Source: Macrotrachela quadricornifera
Lineage: Eukaryota > Rotifera > Eurotatoria > Philodinida > Philodinidae
Direction of reading: 5' to 3'
Assembly (NCBI GenBank): GCA_022393335.1
Contig: JAJEKB010020966.1
Coordinates: 1-64,000, forward strand
Length of the DNA stretch: 64,000 nt
Position 1 is the first letter of the stretch, and the number at the start of each line of letters is the position of its first letter. The notes beneath the pieces were generated by a model, which was not told the DNA's origin, did no database searches, and worked only from the letters and a program-made list of their open reading frames with translations. A program made the translations under genes and the position numbers. This document shows, in pieces, positions 36,267 to 48,900 of the stretch.

Positions 36267-37051
36267 GGGTACTCCCCCTCTTTTTTCATGATTTTTAGAT
36301 CTTAAGAACGGCAAGTCCGATCGAGCTGAAATTTTTACCACAAATAGAGGACCTAAATTGATGAGACACATATTCGAGGAAAAAATTTTCAAAAGGGGTC
36401 TTCTTGGATTTTTTCGAAAACTAATAGTTTTCCATAGGGTCTCATTGTGCCACCGGTTTTCCCCATCAAACTTCGTCCGATTGAGCTGAAATTTTTTTTG
36501 AGATCATCTACACCTGTATCTCAGAGGTATTTTTCAGCGTTTTTCAAAAACTCGTTTTCTTTTTTTTTTTTATAACAAAAATACGAAAACGATCTCGAAA
36601 AAACCGAGAAGTCGATCTCGAGAACCCCATAAACTTGAACGAAATGGTCAAAAACGAAAACGGCCGATTTTACCTCTGGAGAACATATCCAAGTATCTTT
36701 GGTAAAAATTTCAGCTCGATCGGACAAAGTTAAGGTAGGGTTGACGGTGGCACAATCAAACTCTGTGGATGAAAAACTAGTTTTGAGAAAACTAAAAAAT
36801 AAGTTTGGGAACACTCTAATTTTTTTTTCAACATTTTTATAAACAACTTTTCATGTAGAATCCAATGAGCACATTAAAAAATTTTTTTTTGGTCATGGCT
36901 TTTCGTGGACACCCGATAGCAATTGAATGGCAGGACCAATCGAGATCATTTAAACGACAATCAAAATACCAACACATGGCCTCTCTACAGCACATATAAA
37001 CAAAAAAAATTTTTCCAAAAAGTTTGACAAAAAAAAGAGGGGAGGGTACTC
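36267..37051. mobile_element. TTAA-flanked foldback element
   Basis: Bounded by TTAA (36263-36266 and 37052-37055). Ends GGGTACTCCCCCTCTTTTTT and, from the right, GAGTACCCTCCCCTCTTTTT. Internal inverted segments share tccgatcgagctgaaattt (36318-36336; complement at about 36706-36724), with a third diverged copy at about 36477. No coding sequence. The superfamily is probably piggyBac-like from target and ends only. Confidence 0.8.
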
Positions 37052-37055
37052 TTAA

Positions 37056-40000
37056 CTAAGAGAAAGATATACATATACGAAGTCAGACAGAGACATAAGT
37101 TATCAAACATAGCAATAAGACACTGATATAGGTATTGAAGGGTTAAATATAGGAATACAAGGTTGTATATATTTGTATGTCGATAGAACTAGATTTTGGA
37201 AGGATATCCTTGAGCTGAATGGTATTTGATTGAACGTTGTACATAACTCCAACTACGAAACTCATTTTGAAGCGATAAAAAATAGTATTTTACAAAATCT
37301 TTATATACAAGACTTGAAAAAGTTTCAAACTCTTTCCAATTCTTGAGATCATTTTTAGATTTGGTACTGCCGATTTTATGATCTTTTTTATTTTAAACTG
37401 AATTTTACAAACAGAAAATCACATCTCATTTTTGCAAAGGGCGAGAAAAGGAGTGAGGTTAGGGAATTTAATAAAAGCATCACGTTTCTTGACAGGTAAG
37501 AAAGGTAGGAAATTATACTACTGTACAAAAAAGAATCATTTTACATAAAACAAATGTGCGCCTAATACATTTCTTTATTTTATTCAAAGAAGACTAGCAC
37601 ATTTTCCGTAATCTTTCGAATAATAACTACTATATATTCTATATCCTCCTTGTCAATAGAGAGTGAACTAGAGAAGCTAAGGATTATTCATGACTATCAT
37701 TCGTTACTATGTCATGTACATTCTGTAACTTACTTTTCTTTCAAAATTTTTGTTTTTGACACTTTTTCCTCTTTTTTTTTGCAAATAGTAGATAAGCATC
37801 CTCGCGTATCATTCATTAGAAAATGAAGAAAAATATATTGTAGTATTCCATTTTTATTGATCAAAGAACTAAAGACATTACGTACTAGTATTTTGAATTA
37901 TTTGCAAAATCACTTTGCTAGAAATCCTAGCAAACAAAATTAGCTAAAACTAAAGTGAAGTTAAATATAAATTTCATCACACTCGCCCTACCAATTTCTC
38001 TCCTCCTCACATCCATTAATAATGAGGCTGTAGAATATATGGTAGTAATTTTTAGTAATGAAACATTGTTAACCCCTTCTCACCTGCATACCAGTTTAAG
38101 ATTGAATGCGTTATTTTAAAAATTCAGGCTGAAATCAAATAGACCATTGTAGGTACTGCACCTTTTTTTTCACTGTAATGTCTGTTATGGTCTGTAGAAG
38201 AAAGGATATAGCTAAATTACTACCTCTATAATTCAACACCCATTTCAGGTCGTGTTTCGCAAAATTTAACGTAAATGAATCGTATTAATTTGCTACCATT
38301 GTCGGTAGTTCAAAAGCTTGAAGGAGCTGGAATACCACAAAACAATTTGATAGCTTATCGAAATGATCATTGGATTTACCAAGTAGGATAAACAATATCT
38401 AATAATAATTAATTGTGTTGCCAACCTATTAAGTTATTAGAATCATTTGCTGAATATTTGACAATATATTTAAAGATATATTCATATATTTATTAGATGT
38501 TCATGAAACTAACATTCTATTTATATTGCTTTCATCTACTTCTCAATATACTATCACTTTAATATTAGAAATCAACCATTGAATGATGAAGAACAAGTAA
38601 CAGTTTTTGTTGATTCTGTCCTCCGAATAATATACTTATGAAAATAGTGATGGGACATTTTAATTTAGTCGTGTTTATTCATTTTTTCTTAAAAAAGTTT
38701 AATCAGAAAAGAATTGTTAACTACAGAAGTTCCGGTATTCTAATCGATTCATACTCTTTCTCTCGAACCATATTTGTATTCAATTCTAAAAATAAATAGT
38801 CAATTTGTTCTATGATATTTATGTTTGTTTCCATAACTGTATTTTCTAAATATCAGACAATAATTGTACAAACAGGCTAAATAATCAATAAAACAATATT
38901 ACCTAAAGAGAAGAGGTGATTTCTAACTTTAACAATGGTGAACTAGAACAGACAAATAATCGCTCAAAAAATACCAGCCAACTCGAATAGAAACTTGTCA
39001 TGTCAAAGCGATTTTGTATTTTCGAGAATTTTATAGTAATTTAATCAGAGAAAATTCGAACAGATTTTGCCAAGCTATTGAGAACAGCACATTTTTGGTG
39101 GAAAAGAAATCAAAAGCAGACAAATCCGTTATTGTAAGAATAATCCAAAATACAACAAAATATCAATAAAATTTTATGCTTATATTGATAAGCTCACAGT
39201 CGAACTTGTTGAGATGCTCGAATAGATTGAAAATGAGAAGAATGATGCGCTACTTTTTCGTTTGAGTCGTCTGAAAGAAATACATTTGGCAACATTCAAG
39301 AATGAAGTTATTATTCTGAATAGAAAGCGAGTTATTCATCGACTGATGATCACTTTCAGCTCGGATACTGTATGTCAGTTCTTCACTTGTGCGTTTTAGT
39401 TACTTCATGATTTCAAAACTCATACAGTTTTCTTCTTTTGCGCTCTCATAAAATCATTGAAAATACATGAAAACCATTAAAGATGGTTAGAAATCTAAGA
39501 TCTGCTTTTGCTTAATCCCTCGGTTCTCTTGGAAATTGGTAAAGTATAAAGCTGCTACTAAAAGCCTCAGAAAACACATCGACCTCAAATAAAATTTGCA
39601 CCTTGGAAAACAATCGAGGTACTTGTCGCTACCTATCCTTACAATATCTTTTCACAATTTCTCAAAGATCAAAACCATCCTCAGCCATCATTTAAAGTCT
39701 TCATCCTCGAAAAATATTTTTTAAAGCAATGATAGTTTAATTGAAGTCAATTCTTTTTTTCATTATATCTCATTTTTGAGTAGATGAGTACGGAGCGAGT
39801 CTGTAAGAAAATTAGAATTAGTAGAATTCAAATTAGCCTGTACATTTCGATGCAAATAGAGTAGAAGATAATAACACAATGCTGCAAGAAAATTAAAAGA
39901 TTATATGATAGTCATATAAGATTGCTTACGAGACATTCATATGTTTCTCAATGAATTTTTTGAACAAAGCCGATAATAGGCTCTTTTTTTGCGTCCGTGT

Positions 40001-40351
40001 CCTGTTACTTTTAACCCACTCTGTACGTTCTTTCTTCAATTCTATCCTATCACATTTATGATCATTCTTTTCTTTCTCTCGCCCCTAGTCCATTTACACA
40101 GTTGATATCATTCAGAAAAGAAGCCTTTTCGGTCTAAAAATAAAAGAGAAGAAAGAATGATAACAATTATCCTCAACACTGCATTTACTTGTTTTCTCCT
40201 TTCTCTTTGTTCTATTCTTTCCTACACATAGAATATAAGCCTTTTTTTTTCTTTTCTTTCGCAAAAACAAAATAGAATTGTGACAAATCGATCGAAAGCA
40301 AATATTAAAAGATAACAACAACCTTGCTTTATAGAACTATGTACATACACT
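37056..40351. other. Intergenic with possible decayed coding fragments
   Basis: At 38275-38391 a 38-codon frame starts MNRINLLPLSVVQKLEG. At about 39155-39397 a frame with one internal stop reads, in part, FYAYIDKLTVELVEML and LLFRLSRLKEIHLATF. Neither is recognisable as a known family and they may be unrelated relics. The remainder is AT-rich. Confidence 0.25.
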
Positions 40352-41701
40352 ATGGATACTATCGTTAAACAACCATCTATTATCATTAAATGTTCAAATC
40401 CATCAAAAGATTTTGAATCTATAACATGTATGGCTGTCGAATCGAATACAAAAAGCTTTTTTTATCAATATGATGTGGGTTTATTCGAATACTGTAAACT
40501 TATCCAAAGACAATTTTATGCCATTTGATTATCTACAAAACTACTCTATCGGAAACTCTTAATTATTTTCCAATACTAGCTGGTCGTATTACTAAAGGTA
40601 CAAAAGGCAATGCTACTATTCATTTGACAAATGAAGGTATTCTTTATACTGAAGCAGAATGTCCAAATCCATACTCTAGATTATTTCATATCTCGAATGC
40701 ATTCAGACGAAGACTTTGATTATGAACATATCAATAAAAGTGACTTAGCTGTAGAAGTAAAAAATGATTGGATAGGATCAATGGTATCAATACAAGTGAC
40801 ACGTCTGAAGTGTAATAGTGTTATTATAAGTATGTCAGCTTTTCATTGTTTATTTGATGTACAGAGTGCATCACATTTTCTCAATCCATGGGCATCTCCT
40901 AAACCACTACAGCCAATGCCAATGTTCGACAGAAGTTTTATCTTATATCCTACTGAAGAACAACGACAAAGAATAGGTTCTATTCCTCGACCAAAAGACT
41001 GTGTTTTCAACCGAAATGTTATTCCATCATTTGATACAGCATTTGTTGAAGTTCAACAACAACAACGTGTAATTTGCAAAGTTTATTTTTTCTCCACTAA
41101 TGAATTAAATAATCTGAAAAAAGAAGCATCAAAAGATCTACCACAATCATCTGCTTGCATCAGTACCTATGATGCTCTTTATGCTCATATGATTTTAGTA
41201 ATTACTCAAGCTACTCAAACTTCACTAACTAGTAATATTAAAATTTCACAATCTCTTAATGATCGATTAAGTTTTGTTTCTTGTTGTTCATCCGACGTTT
41301 GTATTTACTTTGGCTCATTTCCATCAGATCACGAACCAACTCTTTCATCATTAGCATAACTAATACATGAAATATACTCCAAACAATCGGCAGATTCATT
41401 AAGAGATTATAATGCTTATTTAATGAGTGGAGATGGTGATATACGTAAGAATCTAGCAGATACTGATATAATCAATCGTGATTTTTATTGTTCATCATGG
41501 CGAAAAATAAATATGTTAAGTCCTAATTTTGGTAATAGTGGATATCCTATTTACAGTGGACCAACAAATCTATTGTATCCAAGATATTTTGCAATGATGG
41601 ATGCAAATGCAATAGATGGATCGATTAATATTGTATTAGGGTTGAGAGAACAAGATTATGAACGAATGGTACAACAAAATATGTTACATAAATATCGATA
41701 A
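40352..41701 (+). pseudogene. BAHD-type (transferase family) acyltransferase pseudogene
   Basis: The reading frame is homologous in order to BAHD CoA-dependent acyltransferases over about 440 codons. The start is MDTIVKQPSIIIKC. The N-lobe motif LSETLNYFPILAGRI follows (about 40548-40592). The catalytic HxxxD is His-Cys-Leu-Phe-Asp (40844-40858), and a degenerate DFGWG-equivalent, DFYCSSW, lies at about 41480. The gene is broken. The frame changes at about 40515 and 40525, again at about 40690, and a TAA at 41357-41359 interrupts the C-lobe in frame. BAHD enzymes acylate alcohols and amines and are typical of plants and fungi; animals generally lack them. I infer ancient horizontal acquisition followed by inactivation, though errors in the assembly could mimic some of the breaks. 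No introns are seen. Confidence 0.75.
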
Positions 41702-42312
41702 ATTTTTTTATTAGAAAAACAGTTCTAAATAATTGCGAATACTAGTTGATTGATTGTTGAAGGAAAGATCAGTTTAAAATAAATGATTCAATGGAATTTT
41801 GGCTCAACATTTTTATAGATTATAATCGAATAGACTTGAAATTGCTTAGAGTGGTTTGTGATGAAGCTTTCGAAATGTTGTTTGGTTTTTTTATCAAAAG
41901 TTTTTTAAAGAGAATAGCTTGGTATGGAATCTAGTGAGCACAGGATTTAGAACTCTCTCAATCGATCACATTTTCGATTTAAATGGCAAGGTATGGGTTG
42001 AGGATGGCTTGAAGCATCTATTACTAATACCCCATCAATACCACACAGGTTACTTGATTAAAGAAAAACAATTATTGAAATAGAAAAAAATAACAAATTT
42101 CGTTTTCTTCAAAATTAAAAAGTAAAAAGAATAGTATTCTTGATTACTTTCTTATATACCAGGTTTGAATAATATTGATATGTGATAATCGTCGACAGAA
42201 TTTTTTCGATTCACATTTTGTTATCTAGGAAGTTTTAAAACTCAAAAACAATTAAAGTTGGAAGAATCGCAAAAAGGAACTATTGATTTATGAGAATAGA
42301 AGTACTAACAAC
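41702..42312. other. Spacer between acyltransferase pseudogene and ART-TPR gene
   Basis: No feature recognised beyond AT-rich sequence; it probably holds the promoter of the downstream gene. Confidence 0.4.
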
Positions 42313-45012
42313 ATGTGTTTTTATGACGATGTATCTTATCTAACTTATAAGGATAAAATCCAACTTAACTATAGCATTGTAAAAAATATGGCTGTCAATA
42401 TTAATACAACCGAGAATGATTTTTCAAAAGAATATTTATTAGAAAGACATAAACGAGAAACAGTAAGTAATGAAGCACATTTGTCGACGGCAAGAATCAA
42501 CTGTGAACAGATTAGTTTGATTTGGTTTGATAGTCAACTCGGTCAGACATCACCATTTATTAATGATCTTCGTCTTACTGAGGAAATGCTTCGTGAAATA
42601 AATGATTATGTACTACTGTTTTCTAATGAAATACAATGTCTTGCTTATATTGAGCCAATCAAAAATGAAACAATACTTATTATTATTGCTGGATCATGTG
42701 CTTCGTTTAATCTTCTCCATAAATTACATAATATGCGACATATTGATTCTATTTTCATCTTTTGTCAAAATAAGAATGCTTATGAATCACTCTTATTCAA
42801 TAAAGATTATCATAAATTAATGGGTGTTTTCGATGAACAGACAAGTTTAATATTGAACATCAAACATGCCATTGAACTTGTCGATAAACAATCAGCAATA
42901 TTTTCTCTTTACAATACAGATAAACAAAAGTCAACACGAGATTTGAGCCGAGAGTCAGGTTCATTTATTTTTCTACAACTTGTTAAACAAGTTATTCAAA
43001 AAATGTTATTAAGTTATGATGCTATGAAAACAAGTAAACAAGAAATGCTTGACAAATGTCGTCTATACTATCGAGGAAATAAAAAGGAAATGGAAAATAT
43101 TGATAAATTTGAACGTGAATACACATCTAATGAAGCCATTAAATGGTACACCAATGATTCGTTTGTATATAAACTTATCAATAAAGCTTTGCGAACTGAA
43201 GATATCAATGCTTTGTATATATACCGATTCTACATTATTGATCTATGTGCATGTTTAACTGAAAATTGTAAATTATTGCGCGAAACAACATCAAAATTAC
43301 GAGTTTACCGTGGAATTAAACTATCTAAAATAGAAATCGAACGACTTCGTGAGAGTGTAGGTCATCTTATTTCGGTTAATGCTTTTTTTTCAACAAGTAG
43401 ACAACAATGCGTATCAGAGGTATATGCTGGAATTGAAGAAAATAATTCTTCGATATCGACCATTCTTGAATCAGTTATTTTTGACATTGAAGTTAATTTG
43501 GAAGAGGATTTGGAGATGATTCTTGCTGATATAAGACATCTAAGTCAATTCCAAGATGAAGATGAAATACTGTTTGATCTTGGTACAGTATTTAAAGTAC
43601 AATCAATTAAATATATTAATAATCGACACTATTGGAAATGTCAAATGACAACAAGTGACGAAGGTCGTGCTATTGCTAAAGAATATCTTGATTCAAAAAT
43701 GAACGAACTGAATGAATCGAGTGATATTGAAATTAATTTCGGTGATTTATTATTTGAAATGGGTGAATGGCTCAAATCTCGAATCTACTTTAACAGTCTT
43801 GAAGAACGTCGACCCGGTGATGCTCTTGTTCATTTTGGCATTGCTCGTGCATATTTTGCATTAAATGATTTCAATCAGGCTTTATCACGTCTCAAGCAGG
43901 CTTATGATCTATGTATGCAAAGTGAGAATGAACTGTTGACATTGGCAGCCAATATATGTCGGTATGCATGTCGAATACATCGTGAACGTGGTCATTACAA
44001 TGAAGCACTTGCATTTGGAGACGAAGCTCTCGAACTTTATCGACGAGCTGATGAAAATGATAATCAATCAGGTATCATTCAAGTTCTAATCAGTATTGGC
44101 CTTGTTTATTCTGAAAAAGGTAATGATGATGCGAGTTTGAAGTATTTACAGCGAGCTCATGAGCTCCTAAAAAATGTGTATACATTCGATATTCCTGACA
44201 TGTGTGTTTGTCTTAATTATCTTGCATTTGTTCACCATCACAAAGGAGATTATGACAAAGCACTTGATTGTCTTCTCACTAGCTTAAATATTAATCAACG
44301 GCTTCTTCCCAACAATCATCCAAATCATGCTGCCATTCTGAGTAACATTGGAAAACTATATTACAAACAAGGCAAATATGATCAAGCTCTTGATCATCTT
44401 CATCGAGCATCATATATCAATGAGTCTATTAGATCATGTAAACATCTAAACATTGCAGTCACATATAATAACATTGGCAAAACAAGTTATCGTCTCAATC
44501 GACTAGATGAAGCGAGTATTTATTACGAAAAGGCTTTGCATTTGATTGAAGAACATTTTTCTTCATCGTGTGATCATGTGTATATCGCCTATACGTGCAA
44601 GAACATGGGTGAAATTCAATTAGCACGTGACGATTCAATTGGTGCACTTCATTTATTTGGACGAGCACATGATATGTATGTCCGCATATTTGGCCATGAT
44701 AGTGATCATCGAGATATTGCTAAATGTAAATATCTTATTGGATTGAGTCATATCAAACGTAATAATGATGACAAAGCGTTGGATACCTTGGACAAGGCAT
44801 TGCAGATGTGGACAATTACACTACCAAAGGATCATCCTGATCTAGCTTTATGTCACCGAACAATAGGTGATTTTTATATGCGAAAAAAAGTTGAAAAAGC
44901 AAAAGCTATTATGCATTTTCAAACAGCATTGTCAATCTATAAAAAACGTCTACAGATTGATCATCAAATCTTAGACGATATAAGAAACAAACTGTTTGAT
45001 CTGAAAAAGTGA
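42313..45012 (+). CDS. Mono-ADP-ribosyltransferase with C-terminal TPR repeats
   Basis: Single exon, 899 aa from the first in-frame ATG. Residues about 65-200 form an alpha/beta domain with alternating hydrophobic strands (ISLIWFD, TILIIIAGSCA, SIFIFCQN), resembling a receiver- or TIR-like Rossmann fold. I know this region as a regular N-terminal part of bdelloid ART-TPR proteins. Residues about 240-440 are an R-S-E class ART domain: Arg333 (VYRGIKLS), Ser360-Thr-Ser362 (NAFFSTSRQ) and Glu416-x-Glu418 (FQDEDEILF). All catalytic positions are intact, and ExE predicts arginine-directed transfer of ADP-ribose from NAD+. Residues about 470-880 are roughly nine TPR units of the kinesin-light-chain type (ALxYxxxALxI...HPxxAxxxxNIG). 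No signal peptide, so likely cytosolic, with TPRs choosing the target. AATAAA lies at about 45069. Confidence 0.9.
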   Translation: MCFYDDVSYLTYKDKIQLNYSIVKNMAVNINTTENDFSKEYLLERHKRETVSNEAHLSTARINCEQISLIWFDSQLGQTSPFINDLRLTEEMLREINDYVLLFSNEIQCLAYIEPIKNETILIIIAGSCASFNLLHKLHNMRHIDSIFIFCQNKNAYESLLFNKDYHKLMGVFDEQTSLILNIKHAIELVDKQSAIFSLYNTDKQKSTRDLSRESGSFIFLQLVKQVIQKMLLSYDAMKTSKQEMLDKCRLYYRGNKKEMENIDKFEREYTSNEAIKWYTNDSFVYKLINKALRTEDINALYIYRFYIIDLCACLTENCKLLRETTSKLRVYRGIKLSKIEIERLRESVGHLISVNAFFSTSRQQCVSEVYAGIEENNSSISTILESVIFDIEVNLEEDLEMILADIRHLSQFQDEDEILFDLGTVFKVQSIKYINNRHYWKCQMTTSDEGRAIAKEYLDSKMNELNESSDIEINFGDLLFEMGEWLKSRIYFNSLEERRPGDALVHFGIARAYFALNDFNQALSRLKQAYDLCMQSENELLTLAANICRYACRIHRERGHYNEALAFGDEALELYRRADENDNQSGIIQVLISIGLVYSEKGNDDASLKYLQRAHELLKNVYTFDIPDMCVCLNYLAFVHHHKGDYDKALDCLLTSLNINQRLLPNNHPNHAAILSNIGKLYYKQGKYDQALDHLHRASYINESIRSCKHLNIAVTYNNIGKTSYRLNRLDEASIYYEKALHLIEEHFSSSCDHVYIAYTCKNMGEIQLARDDSIGALHLFGRAHDMYVRIFGHDSDHRDIAKCKYLIGLSHIKRNNDDKALDTLDKALQMWTITLPKDHPDLALCHRTIGDFYMRKKVEKAKAIMHFQTALSIYKKRLQIDHQILDDIRNKLFDLKK

Positions 45013-45099
45013 CATCAGTTAAGTACATTATAATATTTCATTTATTCGAATGGATTTCATCTGTGTTTAATAAAGATTCTTTAACAAATATACAGGATG

Positions 45100-45440
45100 T
45101 TCCAAAAATTCGTTAGAAAAGTTTACATTAACATTTCCTATACAACACAAGCAATTAAATTGCTTTTTCCTCTAACACGATAATATATTCTTTTACATTT
45201 TGTTTTATTTACTTTTCAATAAATGTCAGTGTCTATCAATGTTACAATAAAAATAGTTTTGTTAATCATCAAGTTTGAGTCAACTCTGATTGTCAGACGA
45301 AAATTCCAGGTCGAGTTTGGTAAAACTACACCAACTGAGATTTGCAGTACAGCTACATTTGATTGTTTTTGTACAACTGGCACAGTAGAAGATCAAGAAC
45401 ATCCAAAAAGACCATCCAAAACTACAGAACCCAGATGAGT
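45100..45440 (+). pseudogene. Tc1/mariner-type transposase N-terminal fragment
   Basis: The stretch opens with caggatgttccaaaaattcg, similar to ends of mariner-like elements. A frame at 45223-45438 contains RRKFQVEFGKTTPTEI and CTTGTVEDQEHPKRPSKT. These match the helix-turn-helix DNA-binding part of such transposases, in the layout RxxFxxxFGKxxPT...TGSVxDxxHxGRP. The catalytic domain is missing and the right end was not found. Confidence 0.65.
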
Positions 45441-45584
45441 CAATCCGATTCGATCTTCTAAGATCCGATCAGCCGACAAAATCCAACTGGATCCCATCGG
45501 AAGTCATCGGATTGAACTAATTATGTTTCCTGAGCTAACATATACTTCCGCCGCATTATATCGGAACTTATCGAATTTGTAAAG

Positions 45585-45900
45585 ATAGATATATATATAT
45601 ATATAAAGAAGAATGCTTGTCTGTCTGTTCGTTATGCATTCAGTCTTCATAATAATTAGTGTCACCAAATTTTTCATTGTATTTTTCCAATTCCAGAGGA
45701 AGGTCCGGAGAGGTTAGCGCTATCATCAGGGGTAAGCGAACAGGTTCGGATGAGCTTTGAATGAAATTCCATCCAGCTAGTAATAAACTGCAATTTTAGC
45801 AGATTTTTTAAAAATTTAGAGAAATTGTAACTGTTTTGAGACTATCCACCTTCTACTGTCAATTTTCGCACTGATGAGTTGAGCTAGTCGACCCCTAGTG
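45585..45900 (+). mobile_element. Truncated Helitron-type copy (5' part)
   Basis: From about 45588 the sequence tatatatataaagaagaatg...cttgtctgtctg...gtgtcaccaaa...cagaggaaggtc parallels the start of the Helitron at 35293. A second similar stretch around 45790-45890 (ctatccaccttctactgtca...tttttcgcac type) parallels 35935-35975. A CTAG-terminal hairpin was not found downstream, so the 3' end is lost or too diverged. Confidence 0.6.
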
Positions 45901-48900
45901 ACGAAGGAACCGCACCAAATGATTAAAAGCTTATGAAGTGATATTTTGGCCACAAGTAGGGCTTAGTGAGACTATACAAATCTCAAAGGGATAAGTACCT
46001 ATAGGTCTTCCTTCCGGAGCTATGATCATTTTATTGAATTTTCGACCTATTGCAAAATATATACAAAAGAATCGAATGACGGAGTTTCGATCTGAAAATG
46101 TGCCCACATGTAGGTCTCATAGTCCTTAGTAGGCGCTAAAAGTTTCTGCCAAAGCGGATGATTCTTCCATAAAATAATGAATCTCCAAGAAATACCCGGA
46201 CTTTAAAGACAGCTGAGGAAAATCGAATATTTCCTGGAGGTTCATTGTCTTAAGAAGCGTATACTAATGATTATGAGATCTACATATCGGTGAATTTTCT
46301 GGCCATAGCTCTGGAAGAAAGATCTATGGGTGCTTATCTTTTTGGGATTTTTATAGTCCCACTAAATCCTACTTATGGCCCAAATGTCACTTCAAAAGCT
46401 TTTATTTACTTGGTGGAATTTCCTCGTAAGATAAATAATGTATATTGTGGATTTTTATTCGGTATTTATAAGATTTTTGATGGATTTCTGAGATTTCTTC
46501 GTGGTTTCCGGATTTTAATTGTATTTCAGGGATTTTTTTAAAGGATTTTCAAGGATTGGTAATCCCAAAAATCCGTCGTTGCTCCTTGGTGAAGTACGTC
46601 CGATCGGCTTGGCTACATCTGGTTGCTCCTGTGAAACAAAACGGTAAATGAACGGTTGACATATTAACTATGACACATCTAGGATGCACTGCACTCTGGT
46701 ACGACACATTTTATTCTAGTGTGTAAGTCTATTTTTGAAGAGCAAAGATGAAAAAAGATTGTACAGGAAAATGCAATTGAAAAAAGTTACGAGTTGATCT
46801 TATTACAAATAAACTGATGGTCATACTTATGTTTCAAAAATAATATTTCTTTAGAAATGGTAGTCTGCTTGACCGTTATCGTGCATGTTCATTTTAACTG
46901 ATTCAAGTTCAGTAAAGAAATGTATCTGCTGTTACAAAATGTTTAAAGTTGATGCATTGTTTTAATTTAGCTTTGTAACGTATCTCTGCTGCTTCCCCTT
47001 ATCTTTTCTCTTCCTATTTATTGCGCAAAACGTCATTTTTTTTATCGCAATATCATGATATAGTCTTTTGAATATTTCACAGGTTAAAATACCTTTACGT
47101 TGGTTTCATGCTTACTTAGCTTAAACCTTATCTTCTCAAGGTTTTTTCCCAGCTTTATTCTTGTGCAATATTTTATTATACAGAATCTTCTTTTTTTTCG
47201 TTTTCATTTTGTGCGTCGTGTATGACAGTACACTGTTAAATAAAATGTGTCGCAACGAGCACCTCGTGTCGTATTTCTTGCGTTCTCTGCTAGATATATA
47301 TGGTGAAGAGCGCAAGAGACACGACACAAGGTGCTCGTTGCGACACACAATGTAACCCATTTTATTTTAGTATGTGTTTAGATGGTAGCTCTTGATTCGT
47401 TACCCTTCTTCAGATATAAATCACAAGATACTCAAAAATTTCTATAAAAACAAGGTAACACGATGCAAATGTCGCTAAGTCCTTTACTGAAAGTCGGTTA
47501 CTACCATCATAATTCAGTTATTGTATTTGGAGTGCATAGGTATAAAATGAACGTTTCCTTTATGAGATATTGGATTTCAAAAAATCACCTATATCCTACA
47601 AAAAAGTGCGTTTTAGACCAAGAGATCTCTCCCTCTGTTATATTCGCGCACATTAGAATATAGTACGCCGATTTATGTCACGTAGTGCCTATGAATAAAA
47701 GGTTTCATTCGCTGAAATTCGGCAGCTCAGATCACAGGTACATATTGAAAACGTGTAATTAGGTGATCTACCATACTCAGTATTGCAGTTATTATCAAGT
47801 TTATATTTACTTTTTTTCTTCCCACAGCAATTCAACTAATGAATGAACGAACGAACGTTTGATCGATGTGACTACTTCGTGCATTACTCTCTTTGTAGCG
47901 AACAAAACTATATAACTAATAATTAACAAAAACTCACCACAGATTCAGATTCCCACCGTTGAATATCTTTGACTAAGCTTTATGAGAAATATCAATAATT
48001 ACCAAGTGAGTGAACACACGAACAAATGTTTGCTCATTTTTGGCTGTAGTAGCTACTCGGCGCATAACCCTTCTTTCAGTGGAAGAAAAAACAGGTAAGT
48101 TACGGTTTAATTAGGTCAGTACAACAATCTTTTCACATTTAGCAGCTTTACAAAGAGATTGATTTCTGTTCGATCGATATTAATTCTATAGATCACACTA
48201 ACGTCAGAATGTTGCAAGGCAAAAGCTTTGTTTCATAAGTTGAAGGAGTAAAGAATAAACGAGTTTCTATCTTTTTCTTCTTACCCTTCTGATTTATCTT
48301 CTTCAAAATAGGTAACAGATAAGAAGTGGTATACAGCAGATACAGGTATGTTTACCTTGGTTTACACCCCTTTTGATTCTATTTGCTTATCACTCTTTCT
48401 CTTTTGAAAGGGTATGTTATCTTGTGCATTCTTTTTTTTCCGTCAACAGTTATTATGCAGTATTTAAATATTTATTAGAATAATGTCATTTATTTGAATC
48501 AGCAGCATCGAATCATTTACGCCACAATTTCATCAATTTCAAAAATAAGGTTAGATTCAGGATCAACGTCAAAAATTGAATCAAAACACATAGCTTTTGT
48601 TTTATCAGTGCCAAAAATATTTTTTATGATTTTTGACTAGTTTTTCGATGATGCTGCTCAGCATAGTGGTATTTTATTTTAGAGTTTGCGCGGAAAAAAT
48701 GAACTAGTACTATTTTCAAATAAAAAGTGAAATTATACACTAGAAAGGCAAAAAATACTATAAACTTGAATTTCTCACCTTCAAACTCAAAACGAATGCT
48801 ATCATAAAATTAATGCTCATGATTACCTATATCTCATCGTAATGTCAGGAAAAAATCAAGAATAGATTACTATATGCGTACAAATATTATTTTTCACTTA

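Noticed and set aside
36521..36814. 97-codon minus frame in the TTAA foldback
   Set aside because: Lies fully within the inverted repeats of a non-autonomous element and has no domain.
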